A stretch of 64,000 nt of DNA, from the NCBI GenBank assembly GCA_002150815.3, contig NDFF03000005.1:62001-126000 (forward strand). Reading direction: 5' to 3'. Below are positions 35,395 to 47,131 of the stretch, piece by piece. Source of the DNA: Grammothele lineata. Lineage: Eukaryota > Basidiomycota > Agaricomycetes > Polyporales > Polyporaceae. Under the pieces are notes generated by a model. That model saw nothing but the letters and a program-made list of their open reading frames with translations. It was not told the DNA's origin and searched no databases. Numbering within the stretch: position 1 is the first letter of the stretch; every line of letters starts with the position of its first letter. The position numbers were made by a program, and so were the translations under genes.

Positions 35395-35740
35395 TCACCT
35401 CCCTTGTGTGTTTGGTTGTTTGCGCAACCAATGCCACTGTATCACAATCTCGTTATGTATACAAGCAGGAGAGAAGGATTGGCGGTGTTAGATCCGCGTC
35501 GAAAGTGACTTGGTGCCATACCTGCCTATAGTACTTGCCATCGTATGTATTCCCTCCGAATATGCGGTCCGATGGTCCGGAACTCTGATTGTCAGCCAAA
35601 AAAATACAAGCGCACAAGCGCCTCCATCCTCTGCGGTGAAGCGCCGTTGTGTCGTGCTTTAAGCTTACCCCCATCCACATACTCACTCATCTCACCTCTC
35701 TTCAACAATCATCTTCAATTCCTTTTGTTCAAAAATTGAA
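35395..35740. other. Intergenic region before RRP3
   Basis: This 346 bp carries the 3' UTR of the M24 gene and the promoter of the helicase gene. A pyrimidine-rich leader (about 35668-35725) precedes the helicase ATG. No RNA gene or repeat seen. Confidence 0.4.
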
Positions 35741-37334
35741 ATGCCGTCCCCAGAGGAAGCCACTACTTCCACTCCTCCTTTGGATGTTCCGCCGCCTACA
35801 TTCAAGTCCCTAGGACTTATTGGCCCCCTCCTCGAATCGCTCGAGCAGATGAACTTCAAAGCCCCGACGGAAATTCAATCAGAGGTCCTCCCGCAAGCAC
35901 TTCAAGGGCGCGACATTATTGGCGTTGCGTCCACTGGCTCGGGCAAGACTGCAGCGTTCGCGCTACCGATCTTGCAGAAACTCTGGGAGGACCCGAAGGG
36001 CCTTTTCGCCTGCGTGATCGCGCCGACTCGCGAGCTTGCGTTCCAGATTAGCCAGCAGTTTGAGAGTATCGGTGCTGTCATGGGTGTCCGCTGTGTCACT
36101 ATCATCGGAGGTGTGGACATCCAGCCGCAGAAGATCGCTCTCGCGAAGAAGCCGCACGTTGTCGTTGCGACGCCGGGAAGGTTATTGGAACATCTGGAGG
36201 AGACAAAGGGTTTCAGCTTGCGGAATTTAAAATTCCTGGTGAGTCTATAGTATATTCCAAGTTCTGTATGCCCGCATGAACGTTCTGGACAGGTTCTCGA
36301 TGAGGCGGACCGTCTACTTGACATGGATTTCGGACCCAAGCTGGACAAGATCCTTAAACTCATTCCTAAGGAACGGACAACTTACCTGTTCTCCGCAACG
36401 ATGACTACAAAGGTTGCAAAGTTGCAGCGGGCAAGCTTGTCGAACCCCGTCCGTGTAGAAGTAAACTCGAAGTGCGTCCTTCGACCCGCTTGCGCTGCAA
36501 CTTCCGGCTGAGCTCGTTCCTGGCAGATACTCCACAGTATCAACGTTGTTGCAATATTACCTCCTGATGCCCCTCCCCCAAAAGGATGTCCACCTCATCT
36601 ACCTCGCCAATAACCTCGCCCAAAATTCCATGATCATCTTTACCCGCACTGTACACGATGCGCAACGGTACCTCAGCCCTTTCTGTATTGTGGGTAGAGC
36701 TTCATTGACGGTTTTCCTAGGCTATCTATTATCCTGCGCTCCCTCGGCTTCCCGGCCATCCCACTCCACGGTCAGCTGAGTCAAAGTGCACGCTTAGGTG
36801 CCCTCGGGAAATTTAAGAGCGGTGGACGGAAGGTCTTAGTAGCAACGGATGTTGCGAGTCGGCGAGTATCTCACCGTTGGGCCCCTCCCCGTCTCCATCT
36901 CAATGTTCTTCGTTACTTCCAGCGGTCTTGATATCCCGTCTGTCGATGTTGTAATCAACTATGACATTCCGACCCACTCAAAAGACTATATTCATCGTGT
37001 TGGCCGCACCGCACGTGCCGGCCGCTCGGGGAAGTCAATAACGCTCGTCACGCAATACGATGTCGAGCTTGTATTGCGCATCGAGCAGGTTATAGAGAAG
37101 AAGATGGAATTGTGGCCTGTGGATAAAGAGGAGGTGGCACTCCTGCGCGAGCGAGTGGATGAGGCAGGAAGACTGGCCGCGACTGAACTCAAGGAACAGG
37201 GCATCAAGGGTGGACACGGAAAGAAACGGAGGAGGGAAGAGGGCGGTGGGAAGGACGACATGGATCGGGATGATGATATGGTAGAGGCGGGGATGCCGAA
37301 GATGAAGAAAAAGTCCAAGTCTCGGAGAGGATGA
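35741..37334 (+). CDS. RRP3: RRP3/DDX47-type DEAD-box ATP-dependent rRNA helicase
   Basis: Nucleolar helicase needed for 18S rRNA processing in the small-subunit pathway. Motifs in order: Q motif (TFKSLGL ... [11 protein letters not shown]), motif [17 protein letters not shown], Ia [11 protein letters not shown], Ib [11 protein letters not shown], motif [15 protein letters not shown], motif [16 protein letters not shown], motif [15 protein letters not shown], motif [21 protein letters not shown], motif [18 protein letters not shown] basic Lys/Arg-rich tail ([19 protein letters not shown]) fits nucleolar targeting. The intron 36862-36921, which splits motif V at ASR|GLD, begins GCGAGT, so it is a GC-AG intron. 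The stop is 49 bp from the convergent dioxygenase stop, so the transcripts' 3' ends probably overlap. Confidence 0.93.
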
Positions 37335-37383
37335 GATTTAACTGTTGTTCGTACGTACGGCGTCATTGGGGTTTCCTTCCATA

Positions 37384-38314
37384 CTACTTCATGAACATAA
37401 GGTCCGACCGCAAGACATACTTGTTTCCCTTCAATACCGGCGAACCCTCGTGTAACAAACAATCCTGCCCGTGCCTGGTAATGCCGATATCGGGTTAGTC
37501 AAGCGTGGATACAGCGACTATCGAGCGCGAACCTATGCAAAAGGGCCGTCCCTCGAGTGAGAGGAGGTACAATACTGTCCTGTCGCTTGCCGCGTTGACC
37601 GTTGTAAAATATTGTCTGTGTGCACCATAATGAAGTATCTGTTGCGACGATATAGTCCCGCTCCGTACCTCTCCACCCTCTACGCCGTCTTGCGTTCCAG
37701 TCAGATAAATTAGGATCGTCCATTCCGATTTCGCGCCCGTCGCCGCATCACGAACAGTATCGTCGTAATGTGGACCAAAATACTGGCCTGTGCTGTACTT
37801 GTATACCCGTATGTTCGAGTTGAGGGAGTGTGCAGCGCGAGTCACCGCACCAGCTGGTCGCTTCGCGGAAGTGGGGTACGGGAACTCGGGGAGATGGGGA
37901 GATAGGATGGCGTATAATCGTTGGGCAAAATCAACCGAGGGTATGGACATTCGGTCTTTGGAGCGACCAAATTCATTCGGGTTCACCATGAACCGTGTTA
38001 ATGCGAGCGGACGTACGATTCACGCGCTCTGCCTCGCCCCGTTTCTTGGGTGGGGTCAATTCGAGAGGTAGACTATCGATGAATGTAACATAAGCCTTAC
38101 ACTCCGCTGGCGAAAAGAAGTTCTGCATGCGGGCACAAGTTTAGCAGAAGGCGGATTTATAGCATCTCGCATGCACACGGACATCTATAGTGATGATTTG
38201 GTCCTCAAGGATGATATTGCACTCCAAACCCTCCTTAGGCAAAATTTGAGGGAAGGTCACTGGTGGTGGTTTTGTAGGAGCCGTGGGTGCAAGAGTACGA
38301 GTTTTCTTCACCAT
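37384..38314 (-). CDS. Prolyl 4-hydroxylase-like Fe(II)/2-oxoglutarate dioxygenase
   Basis: Double-stranded beta-helix oxygenase. N-terminus MVKKTRTLAPTAPTKPPPV, then NFFSPAECKAYVTFIDSL and KKRGEAERVNH. The core has NIRVYKYSTGQYFGPHYDD (HxD iron ligands), WTILIYLTG, VEGGETIFY, ALLHRHGQDCLLHEGSPV (distal His) and NKYVLRSDLMF with the 2OG-binding basic residue. Introns that restore this order include one from gtacgtccg to ctccaaag between VNH and RMS, and one splitting LLHR|HGQ. Length (about 250 aa) fits small fungal P4Hc-domain proteins, which often act on proteins and not collagen. Substrate unknown. It ends 49 bp from the RRP3 stop and starts 126 bp from a tRNA gene. Confidence 0.85.
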
Positions 38315-38440
38315 GAGGGGTGAAATTATGGAAGGTAAGCAAGCTGGGGGATCGAAATACCGACTCGGAGGGTTCAAAACGAGCTTCCCTCCATAGAGCT
38401 GTTTACGATGAGTACCTAAGTACTTTGCAGATAGGCTAAC

Positions 38441-38534
38441 GTCACTTTGCCGGAGTGGTTAACGGGATCGCCTGCTATTCATAGCTGCCAGCGGTTGGGC
38501 TTTGCCCGCGAGTGTTCGAATCGCTCAGGTGACG
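38441..38534 (+). tRNA. tRNA-Ser(GCU) with a 12 nt intron
   Basis: Cloverleaf read directly. Acceptor 38441-38447 (GTCACTT) pairs with 38527-38533 (AGGTGAC), discriminator G at 38534. D-stem CCG/CGG (38450-38452/38463-38465). Anticodon stem ATCGC (38467-38471) pairs with GCGGT (38491-38495). Loop CTGCTA + A gives anticodon GCT at 38474-38476. A 12 nt intron (38478-38489) sits one base 3' of the anticodon, the canonical position. A long variable arm (GGGC/GCCC) is as expected for a type II serine tRNA, and the T-arm is GAGTG-TTCGAAT-CGCTC. The mature length is about 82 nt before CCA. A run of six T follows at once. Confidence 0.93.
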
Positions 38535-38541
38535 CTTTTTT
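38535..38541 (+). terminator. RNA polymerase III terminator
   Basis: Six T residues (38536-38541) directly after the tRNA 3' end, the standard Pol III stop. Confidence 0.8.
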
Positions 38542-38777
38542 GGCACTCTCGCTCGCACGAAGCGATATAACCTCTTTGAACGACTCCGACTCGCTGGCAT
38601 CTGACAGTGTCATGGGCGTTAAGTGTACCGGACGCCTGAGTGTCATTACAAAGTACTACTAGAACTGATCCGCCATGGCATACTTATGGTCAATCAGTAT
38701 GTACACACCTGCGAACAGACGATAAAGTAAGACTTGCGAGAGATAGTAGCGGTGAGATTTACATGCGTAGAGGGAAG

Positions 38778-41054
38778 TCACAGGTCATCCGGAGCCCACA
38801 GAACACATCTACCGCTTGCGTTACCGGACGCAACGCGCTCGACAACGTTTGGGTGAGAACAGGTTACAGCTTGCACGGCAGTGATCCTGATAGTGAAGAT
38901 ATCAACAAGGTACACCTTTGAATCAGAGAGCAGAATGCCTTGCATACTTGGTTCGATCGGCTAACTTAGCGATATGCTCTCCCTGTTCTACGCATTAGAA
39001 CTATAGAGACTTGGACGGATTAAGCCCACTCACCTTGCAAGAATAGATGTCTAATGAGTGGTCCATGTTACCTATCTGCATACTAGTTCAATAACAAAGT
39101 GATAAAGGAATTTGTGGTGGAAGAAAAGTTACCGTAAAGTGAGGGTAAACGTCTGCATTTGGCGTCCATTGAGCCTTCAATATAGTTAGCCATTTCCCCT
39201 AGACATCGAGAATGAACACGTTGAAATATACAGAGGAAGGGCAGCGTGGTACCGTCTGGCAGTTATGCTTGATCTGACTGAAGGGGCGTGCAGAAGGAAA
39301 TGGTGAATCCTTGACGAAAACGGAGGGTTTATAATCCCACACTGGTACCGCAAACAAGCTCAGCAGAAGTTTCAATCGAAGAGCTGCGCCACTCACACCG
39401 GATAGTATCGTCATAGCTAGTGCTGACGATGGAGCGTCCTCTGGAGTCCCAGTATGCCGAACTCACAGATTTGTTGTGAAGCCATCTAGCCCTCATAGTG
39501 GACTGACCATTTTTGGAGGCGAGAAATTTCTGAACAGCTTCGCCGTCCACCTCATTAAGGGGGACGGCAGCATCGAGTGCTTTACCCTTACCCTTGCGAG
39601 GCGAGGATGTAGGAGTGCTGGGAGCAGACCGAAGGGCACGGCCGCTAAGCGTTTCAAGCATACGGGTGTCCCAGACCCTAACAACATATATGAGCAAGAA
39701 ACAATGAAGTGAAGCGCTTTCGCAAACGTACTTGAGTTCACGGGTGTTAGACGCTGTCACAAGGAATTCCGGGCGTGTCGGGTTGATACTGACGCTGCCG
39801 ATCTTCTGCTCAGATAGCTCGTACCGTTTTGCGTGAGAGCGATGGGCACGGAGATCCATGTGGGTGAGGCCGCCCAGAGCATCAGATATCCACATCTCAT
39901 GCCCGTGCGGTGGAAGATCAATGCAGGTAATTAGGACATCGTCGATGGCATAGACTTCCGTCGACATGCTAGAGGCTAATGATAACGAACGAACGGTGCA
40001 ATCGTATGCGGCAGTGTAAACCTGGTTAGGAGGTGAGTGCGCTAGTTAAGAGTGTAGACTGACCACACGGACGGGTACGTACGCTAAACGCGTCTATAGG
40101 ATCAAACTTCACGCAAGATATTGACGACTTGGAGGTAGCGGGCCAATGCATTTGAAGTCGATAATACTTTCCTCCTTCCTGGTCTTCAACGGGCGTGATA
40201 TCTTCGTCATCGTCTGTGACGTCGTTCACAGGGGCACGAGCATCCCAGATTCCCAATTGTCCATGCTTGTCTGAAGCCCGTGATTAGTATATCGTGAAGG
40301 GCGCGCGAGCGCCATACTACTGACCCCCGAAGAATATGAGATCCTTCGTCGGCTCTGGATGGTAGGCTGCACTATAAATCCTGTCTTGCGTTACTTTCGC
40401 ACGCGCTATGACTTTCAAATTGCTGAGTTTCTCCTTTAAATTCTTGAGCTCTGCGTGTTCTTGTTTGTCGTCGTCGAAGTCGAATGCGTCGTCACCGCTA
40501 ACATCCTTGGGATGAGGAGTCTTTAGAAGGACTTGGAAGGTCGATCGGAGCCTTGACATTTCTTCGGCAGACAAGTCGTCTGTGAGCTTAGCCAAATCAA
40601 GGTCATGGTGTCGAGGACGCTTCGCCTCACGCTCCCTTTCGACAGCCGCCAGACGATCCTCTTCCTCCTGCCTTCGCCTTTCCTCTTCGTCACGCTGCGG
40701 CAATACTTATTGGACACACGACCAGAAATAGTCGAGCACATGATACTCACCTCTCGTTTCCTCTTCGCAACGGGCGATTCGTTAGGATCTATGACTGCCC
40801 TCCGAAGCCTCGTGGACTGTCGCGTCGGCATAGCCGGCTCCTTTGGCTTCTTGACGCGCGGTTGGACAGGTTTAGCGGTGGACTTGGATTTCGTCTTGAT
40901 CGCTGATGCTGCGTCGGCGAGGTCAAGCTGCGCAAGGAGCGCGCGGTTTCTGGCGATAGTCGCCTGACGTTCTCGTTCACTGTGCGGGTCAATTTCTGAC
41001 TACTGTAGGGGGTTATGAGATGAATAATACTCACTACTCTGAGGTGTCCGACAT
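38778..41054 (-). CDS. CMR1: CMR1, DNA-damage-binding WD40 protein
   Basis: WD-repeat protein related to WDR76/DDB2 that binds chromatin and responds to replication stress. The N-terminal region has the family ERERQATIARNRALLAQL helix, a basic segment (PTRQSTRLRRAV, AKRKREV) and TDDLSAEEMSRLRSTFQ. The propeller contains repeats ending GIWDARAP, CVKFDPIDAF, WISDALGGLTHMDLR, GSVSINPTRPEFLVTAS, VWDTRMLETLSGRALRS, AYWDSRGRSIVSTSYDDTIR, LWDYKPSV, PNADVYPHFTIGNMDHSLDI, then ITAVQAVTCSHPNVVERVAS and the final CVLWAPDDL. The start is uncertain. An ATG at 41054 (MSDTSE) lies 51 bp before the first confident exon, but no GT-AG junction joins the two in frame. An ACGCGT box lies at 41205-41210 in the promoter. 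Confidence 0.87.
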
Positions 41055-42000
41055 AGGAATCGCTTCTTGAGTGATATCGGTATAGAGCGTAAAGGCTAGC
41101 AAGAATAGAGGCTGATGAGAATAATATAGGGATGAGACAAGGTCAGAGTGGTCCGCCGGCCCCGCAGGCACGGTAGACTCAACATCGCGGTCATGTGATC
41201 AAATGACGCGTGATGTCACATGCGAGTCACGACTAAGTCACATACGATAAGTATGTCGCGGTTTTAGACACTTATAAAGTCAGACAAACCTGAAGTATAT
41301 ATAAGCCTAGTACACAGCAGCACCTAACACTCAGCACCTATTGATAGTTCTGTTGCCAATGGAACCTGGCGCTTTCCGATCCGAGCTCGCGCGTAGCACG
41401 TGATTCAACGTCGTCGTAGTATTAGTATTACTGTACGCTCGCCATGTCCCGCGCTCCGAGCGCTTTTGCCCTCATACCACCACCATGTCCGCCCGCTCGC
41501 CCCCTCTCCCCCTCGTTATCAGCTAGTTCTCTGTGTATAGTGTACGAAAGCGATTATCAAGTTTCCGCCCAACCTTCGTCGGCCCCCTCCAACCTTCGTC
41601 AGGTGCAGTAAGTACACGATACGTACCCCGACTTCGCCCAAAATTACGCTGCCATCTTGATTCCGGACAGGTCCCACAGCGGACTAGGTAGTAAGTAATT
41701 AAGTGCTTACGACTCACGGGCACTGGTGACGTCCTCCCCAGCTTCAAGGGCCGAACATGGATGTGCATGTCGGTTGGAGAACCGGTGCTGTTTAGGAGCC
41801 TTAACTGAGATGCGATCACTGACCTCTGACCGCTGCCTAACAACCTGCAGCCGCGTGGGGAAGCCATATTAGATGTACTTAAACGGCTCCCTGGCCCCTT
41901 CCACCAATGCTAATCAGGTAGAGACTTAGTAAATAGAACAAATTCGACTTGCCCCCCGTCGAGAATTACAGAATGATAATTTACATCAATCAAAGTATCC
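41055..42000. other. Promoter of CMR1 and 3' flank of TRS130
   Basis: A 946 bp gap between two minus-strand genes with no supportable gene. It holds the CMR1 promoter, including ACGCGT at 41205-41210 and a CACGTG at about 41397-41402. A 12 nt sequence (ccaaccttcgtc) occurs twice, at 41569-41580 and 41589-41600. Confidence 0.4.
41569..41600 (+). repeat. Short direct repeat, two units 20 bp apart
   Basis: The unit ccaaccttcgtc is present at 41569-41580 and again at 41589-41600. Only two units are present, and no function is implied. Confidence 0.5.
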
Positions 42001-45000
42001 TTACACATCTTCATTCGCACCCATGTTCACAACAAACGTACTCCGACCGCCTCGCGGCAATACCAGTACCTTCTCCGCACCGTGGACTTGATGCGTCTCG
42101 CATCCAGGCACGACTGTTTGGCGCATACGATGTTCACCAGGGATAGGAAGCGCCGTGATACTGACCTTCGGGAGAGCAAGTTCTCCATGATGTAAAGCAA
42201 TGAAGGTCACAGGTACCGTGAATGTTTCACCGTCCTGAATTTCCAATGAGCACATAACTTTACAAATGAGGTGGCTAATGTACCTTTGCAAAAAAGTCGC
42301 CCCTCTTGCATCCACTAACGAGCCAATCGCTGACGAGATCTTCGATGTCATAGCGCATAAGGTAGCTCTCAACTTTGGTGTCCTCTGGAGGCGCCCAGTG
42401 GAATGACGTTTTAACCGTCAGAAGGGCGGAGATAGGCTGCCCAGCATATAACGGCCGTACGCGCTTCTCCACTTTGTCACTCATGCCGGAGAACGGGTTC
42501 TCTAGGATTTGTATACGTGCAGCAGCGAGGATCTAACACCTACCAGTTAGTCGCGATCTCGGGCGATAAGTGAAATAGAACTCACGTGCATTTGCGGCAC
42601 GTCCACAGGAATCACAATCTCGCGCCATTCACCAAAGGACTCGGGCAATCGTTTCCGGTTCAAGATCTGCCAGCACTGTGAGTAGAGATGACTGCATAGT
42701 AGTGCGAATGATCAAACCGACCTCCATCACCTGCCGCTGCCCCAAGCCGAGTTTCCCATCGCCCATCTTGACCTTGGCAGGAACAAGCTCACCCGTCACC
42801 CCATACAACTCAACCCAAGCGGCGTCAGTCTCGAGGGCCTGTACGAGTTTCTCGACAATGTCTGGGCGAAACGGCTCGAGCTCCGCATCTTCGACGATAG
42901 CTTCCCGTGCCGCAGACTCGATCAGAGATTCAACCTCTAGGCTACCAGTCAAGCCCGTGCATATAGGTCGTTTCAAATGATACTTACCTTCACGAAGCAT
43001 GCGGTACGAGATATGTAACTGAAGCCCCTCACGAGCTATATGGAATGAAACATCAGTCTAGTGACCGTCGAATTAGCGAGATTCAGCTCATACATTGTCC
43101 CCGGATAGAATCCATTTGGAATAAGAACCTCCCAGGTTGTGCGGGGGTGACAGTCTGCATGGAAGTGACTGATCAGCGCAATCCGAAGTGGGTCGAAAGA
43201 GACATTGCGTACGACAACGCGTGGCTTTTGAGCTATACAGCTAGTTACCCTGACTCCGTTTGACTCCGTCTGTGAAAGCAGCTGGGTTGAGCGCACTCGA
43301 ACGTGCTGGTGCGACGTCGTGGAGAGCGTGAACATAGTGAAAAGCCTATTACGTCATGAGCGTTACGGAACGCAATTGATGAGGGAATAAGTAAACATGC
43401 CTAGTACCACGGAAGAAGTCCTCTACGTTGATCGCCACCGGTAATGATGTCGCAATCATTCTGCTCAGGTTCAGTGTGCGGGTGACTTCCGGCTCAGATA
43501 TTGTTTCATAGCTAGTTGTGATTTGTACTTTCTGAGACTCAAATGAGTACTTCCGACATGCAGAAGGAAAAGGATCTGCAGCATACCATATAATGGTATG
43601 CGGATGCATCAGAATGAGGTACTGATGCAGTGACCGTCTGGCCTTGCTTGAGATCCAAAAAGGTCACGCCTTTATCGTCCGCCCGGATAGGCGGGGCGTC
43701 TGGAACAATGATTTCAGCTATGGCCTCAGGCTTACACTTCGAAATCGGCGTACTGTCCCCAGTTGTTTCGGCCTCCGTATACCTGAAGATGATTCCGGAC
43801 GGTCCACTCAGTTTCACCGTCGCTGTAGCGACGTCATTGCGTCCTGTAGAAAGCACAATCACAATCCTCGACGGCCGTCCCAGCTCGACTGATGCATGAT
43901 GTAAGTATAAACCACGTCTGGAACTGAACCTACGCACTGCGCGGCGGTTGCTTCAGTTTGACATCGAGGGCTTTGATATCCTTTGGGATGTGTACGAGTT
44001 GTGGCAGGCTTCCTGCACGAATTTGTTTCGCTGTTTTTGCATGCTTCCATTGGAAAAGGAGGCGCGACATCTTGATTTGCGTGCTAAAAAGAGTGTACGT
44101 TCCCGGGGCGGAGGACTGGCGTGAAGAAGCGAGAATGTAAACTCCAGCGCCTCCTAGATGAAGATTTGGAGACGTACGGGACAGGACAAAATCACCTCGG
44201 TTGAACCTGGTACAATGCTAGACATCTGGCTAATAAAAGACACCTTACTGTTGTCTCGGCCACTAAGTTGTAACTCTAGCTCGTCTACCGGTAACGCCTT
44301 CGGACAGCTTGTTAAGGCTCAACGAACATTCCGGCAGAGGAGGTACTCACGCAAGGGAGCTTGTTCCGTACTGCGGCCTTGAGCGTTGCTCCATCACGGT
44401 CCCCAGCTAGTGAGGCGTCTTGGCTGAGCAAAGTCACAGACAGGGCAGAATGATCTGGGAAAGGCATGTCTGATATCGTAGAAATCGTCAACACAAGCGT
44501 CGTAGCACGGAGAAGACGAGAATTACCGGAATCCAATGCTTGAGCCGTGATTTGCAGCGATGTGATGAGCCCTTCAATATAGGCTTTGTTGTCTTCTTCC
44601 CCCAAGAGCAGGTCTTTGCCCATACTGTCGACATACGCTCTTAGGAAGTGCAAAAGAACATGAATCCATTCGCGATCTTTCTCCTTTTCTGAGGCGGCGT
44701 GGATGTGCAGTGCGCGATTTAGCATAAATGCTTCCAGCGAAGTCCACCCATGAGGCGAGTAATGCGCCGGGAGGGAGGTGTACGTCTGCAACGCGTTACC
44801 CAGCCTATTTCGATGTCTATTCAATGTTTTGTCAGTTACACGGTCCTAGTTGAAAGGCGTTTGAACATACACGTCGAGAGCTGCCAACGTGCCGTGGAGC
44901 TTCAGCGCGAACTTCCGCCTCCCGGCGGTAGCATACAGCTCGATGGCGCGGTTCGTCACCTTCGTGTAGAGATCGTAGAGAGCATCCTGTTCCTCGAGGG

Positions 45001-46580
45001 AGGCCAATAGTTCTGTGCGAGTGATCGTTCGAGAGCCACGTTTCGCTTTGGGGTCCTTGTCCGCAAGATTCATCGTTGATGGGAGGGCTAGCGAGAACGG
45101 CGGCTTGTTTGGTAGAAAACCCGCTACGATACCGAGGATGTCCAGCTAATCAGGGGTCAGTATCACAATTTGGGAACAGTTCTGCGGACGTACTTGGTGA
45201 CGAGCAAGTTCAACCAGCTCCCCCTTCGCAGCATTGAAGGAAGCAAGCGCCGCCTTCTCAAGCTGTAAAGACGCAGCCCATTCGTCGCTTTGGTCAACCA
45301 CGCTGAGGGCTGACGAATAGATCCACGATTCGATGAAGAAGGGCGCCAATGTATTCTACGCGCAATGCATCAGTATATCATACAAGGAAAGTAATGATAG
45401 TCGAATCACCTCGACTTCACGCAGAGTTCTGGCAAATGTACTCAGGAAGGAGGCTGTCTTCCGACATAGCTCCTCCATGTCACCGTTTCGACTTAGCAAG
45501 AGGCATTGTCGAGCTAAGAGATAGATACGAAAGTCGAAGACCGAAATGGTGTTGGCTAAGATGAGATCACGGTATGGCTTCTTGGCAACAAAGAGTAGTG
45601 GCGCGGAGTCGTCTGCAGGCCCCGGGGTAATCAACGCGCCAAACCAAGAGAGGTTCTTCTCTCTCAACACTTGAGAGAAGGTAGTTTCAAGGTCGTAATA
45701 TTGCTGTAGAGCGTCCTCGTGTAGATTCATACCCTCAAGGGAGTTGGCAACGCTTTCCTGGACGCACATTAAGGGTATGTAGAACCCATTCGCAAAGAAA
45801 CCCACGTACCTTCAAGATGAAGAACGTGCAGAAGTTCCAGCCCGGCATCTGACGTTGCCCTTCCGACCGCCTAACCTCCTCTTCTCGTTGCGTTAAAGCT
45901 ACATCGAACGCAGACAAGATTCCTTCCTTCACTTTGGTAACGAGATCCGCCCATACAGTCGGATTGTCCTTGTCAGCAGACCAAACCAGTTGAACACACC
46001 TGCGCATGGATTCAGAAACGAAGCGGCATGTTCGCATCCATCGTAACGGACCTATCCTTCTTGTCCACATTGAAGTCCGCTTTGACCTTGTCGAGCACGG
46101 AGGCTTTCATCTGGAACAGCCTTCCCTGCGCCGTACTCTGGTCCGGACGAACGACATGGACGATGAGCCATTCCTGATTCTTGCGCTGGGTGACCGAGGA
46201 ATGCCACTCCTTGATTTGCTTACGAGTGGTGGCCCTATACGACTCGCTATCCTTCAAACGGCGCAATGAGGCATTGACTGACGTGGGTGGGCAACTGTGT
46301 CATTCACCTCACAAATGAATATGTACAAGTTCAACAGAGGCTTGTCAAGTACCGTCTGTGGTACCTGGGAGGCAGCCTGGTCGTCGCGCAAAGAGTCGAG
46401 AGCGACAAGCCTCACGTCGAGCTCCTGGATGGACCGTAGGGCATTCTTAGCGGAGGACTTCCAGTGAAGATTTCGGAGGGGAAATTGAGAGACGAGAGAC
46501 GCATATATTTGCTTCCAGTGATCGGTGGAAAGGAATACAAGTGGGCCGGCGTAAGTGATGGTGACTCCTCTTGCGGACAT
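42001..46580 (-). CDS. TRS130: TRS130/TRAPPC10, TRAPPII complex subunit
   Basis: Large TRAPPII subunit that helps activate Rab GTPases (Ypt31/32, Rab11) in late Golgi and endosomal traffic. The N-terminus reads VTITYAGPLVFLSTDHWKQI, then QFPLRNLHWKSSAKNALRSI and QELDVRLVAL, the family hallmark. The middle is mostly helical (YRATTRKQIKEWHSSVTQRK, WLIVHVVRPDQ, LARQCLLLSRNGDMEELCRK, FLSTFARTLREVEVIRLSLL). The C-terminal half is beta-rich with ASA/Ig-like character (GPSGIIFRYTEAETTGDSTP, VRVRSTQLLSQTESNGVRVT), ending TFVVNMGANEDV. Many short introns are present; I did not fix all of them. I took the ATG at 46580 as start because it directly precedes the conserved strand. Upstream sequence is open in two frames for 80-120 codons but shows no known motif. 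Confidence 0.87.
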
Positions 46581-47131
46581 TATGCTCTCGAAGTTCCCCG
46601 GGCCTCTGCGCCTGTCCTTGGACGCGCCTACTCCTGCGGCAGACAGCTGGTGCCCTGTGGTCGCTTGGAACGAGGAAAAGACAGGTCCACACTGTCACTG
46701 TCGAAAGCCTCGAAACTGTGAGACTGGAACTCGGAGATGTTGTGGCGGAGGATGGCGAGGGGTAGACGGAGTTGTAAACGCCGAAGATCGAGACGCCCGC
46801 TGTTTCGGGCACAACAGTCGCCGGCCGGACGGGCGGAGGAACGGGCCACAGTCCGACGCAGGTCCGACGTCATTTCTTTTCTGTCACCGGGCCACTCGCG
46901 GGCGCAAGCAGTGACGCAGCGTTCAAAAGGGGGTGTTGCCTTCCAGTCGTTTCCATCATTCCAGTAAATAATTCACTGCCACCCAGAGAAACACGGCCCC
47001 GGTCCATGACATGATCCTTGCCATGCGCAGTTGCCTCTCGGCCCAGCGGGATATAAAGCCTCTCCCCCTCGCCCGATCTAGGTTCTAACCCTGCCACCTT
47101 CCCATCTCACCTCTCGCTCCGGCCAGGCATC
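46581..47131. other. Divergent promoter region of TRS130 and the FAR-17a-like gene
   Basis: About 550 bp between two diverging genes. A minus-strand frame of 81 codons (46628-46873) and another of 121 codons overlap here, but neither shows a domain. A TATAAAG sequence at about 47051-47057 lies 75 bp before the plus-strand start. Confidence 0.35.

Noticed and set aside
46628..46873. 81-codon minus-strand frame just upstream of TRS130
   Set aside because: Could be 5' UTR. No domain, and it does not join the TRS130 start in frame by a clear intron.
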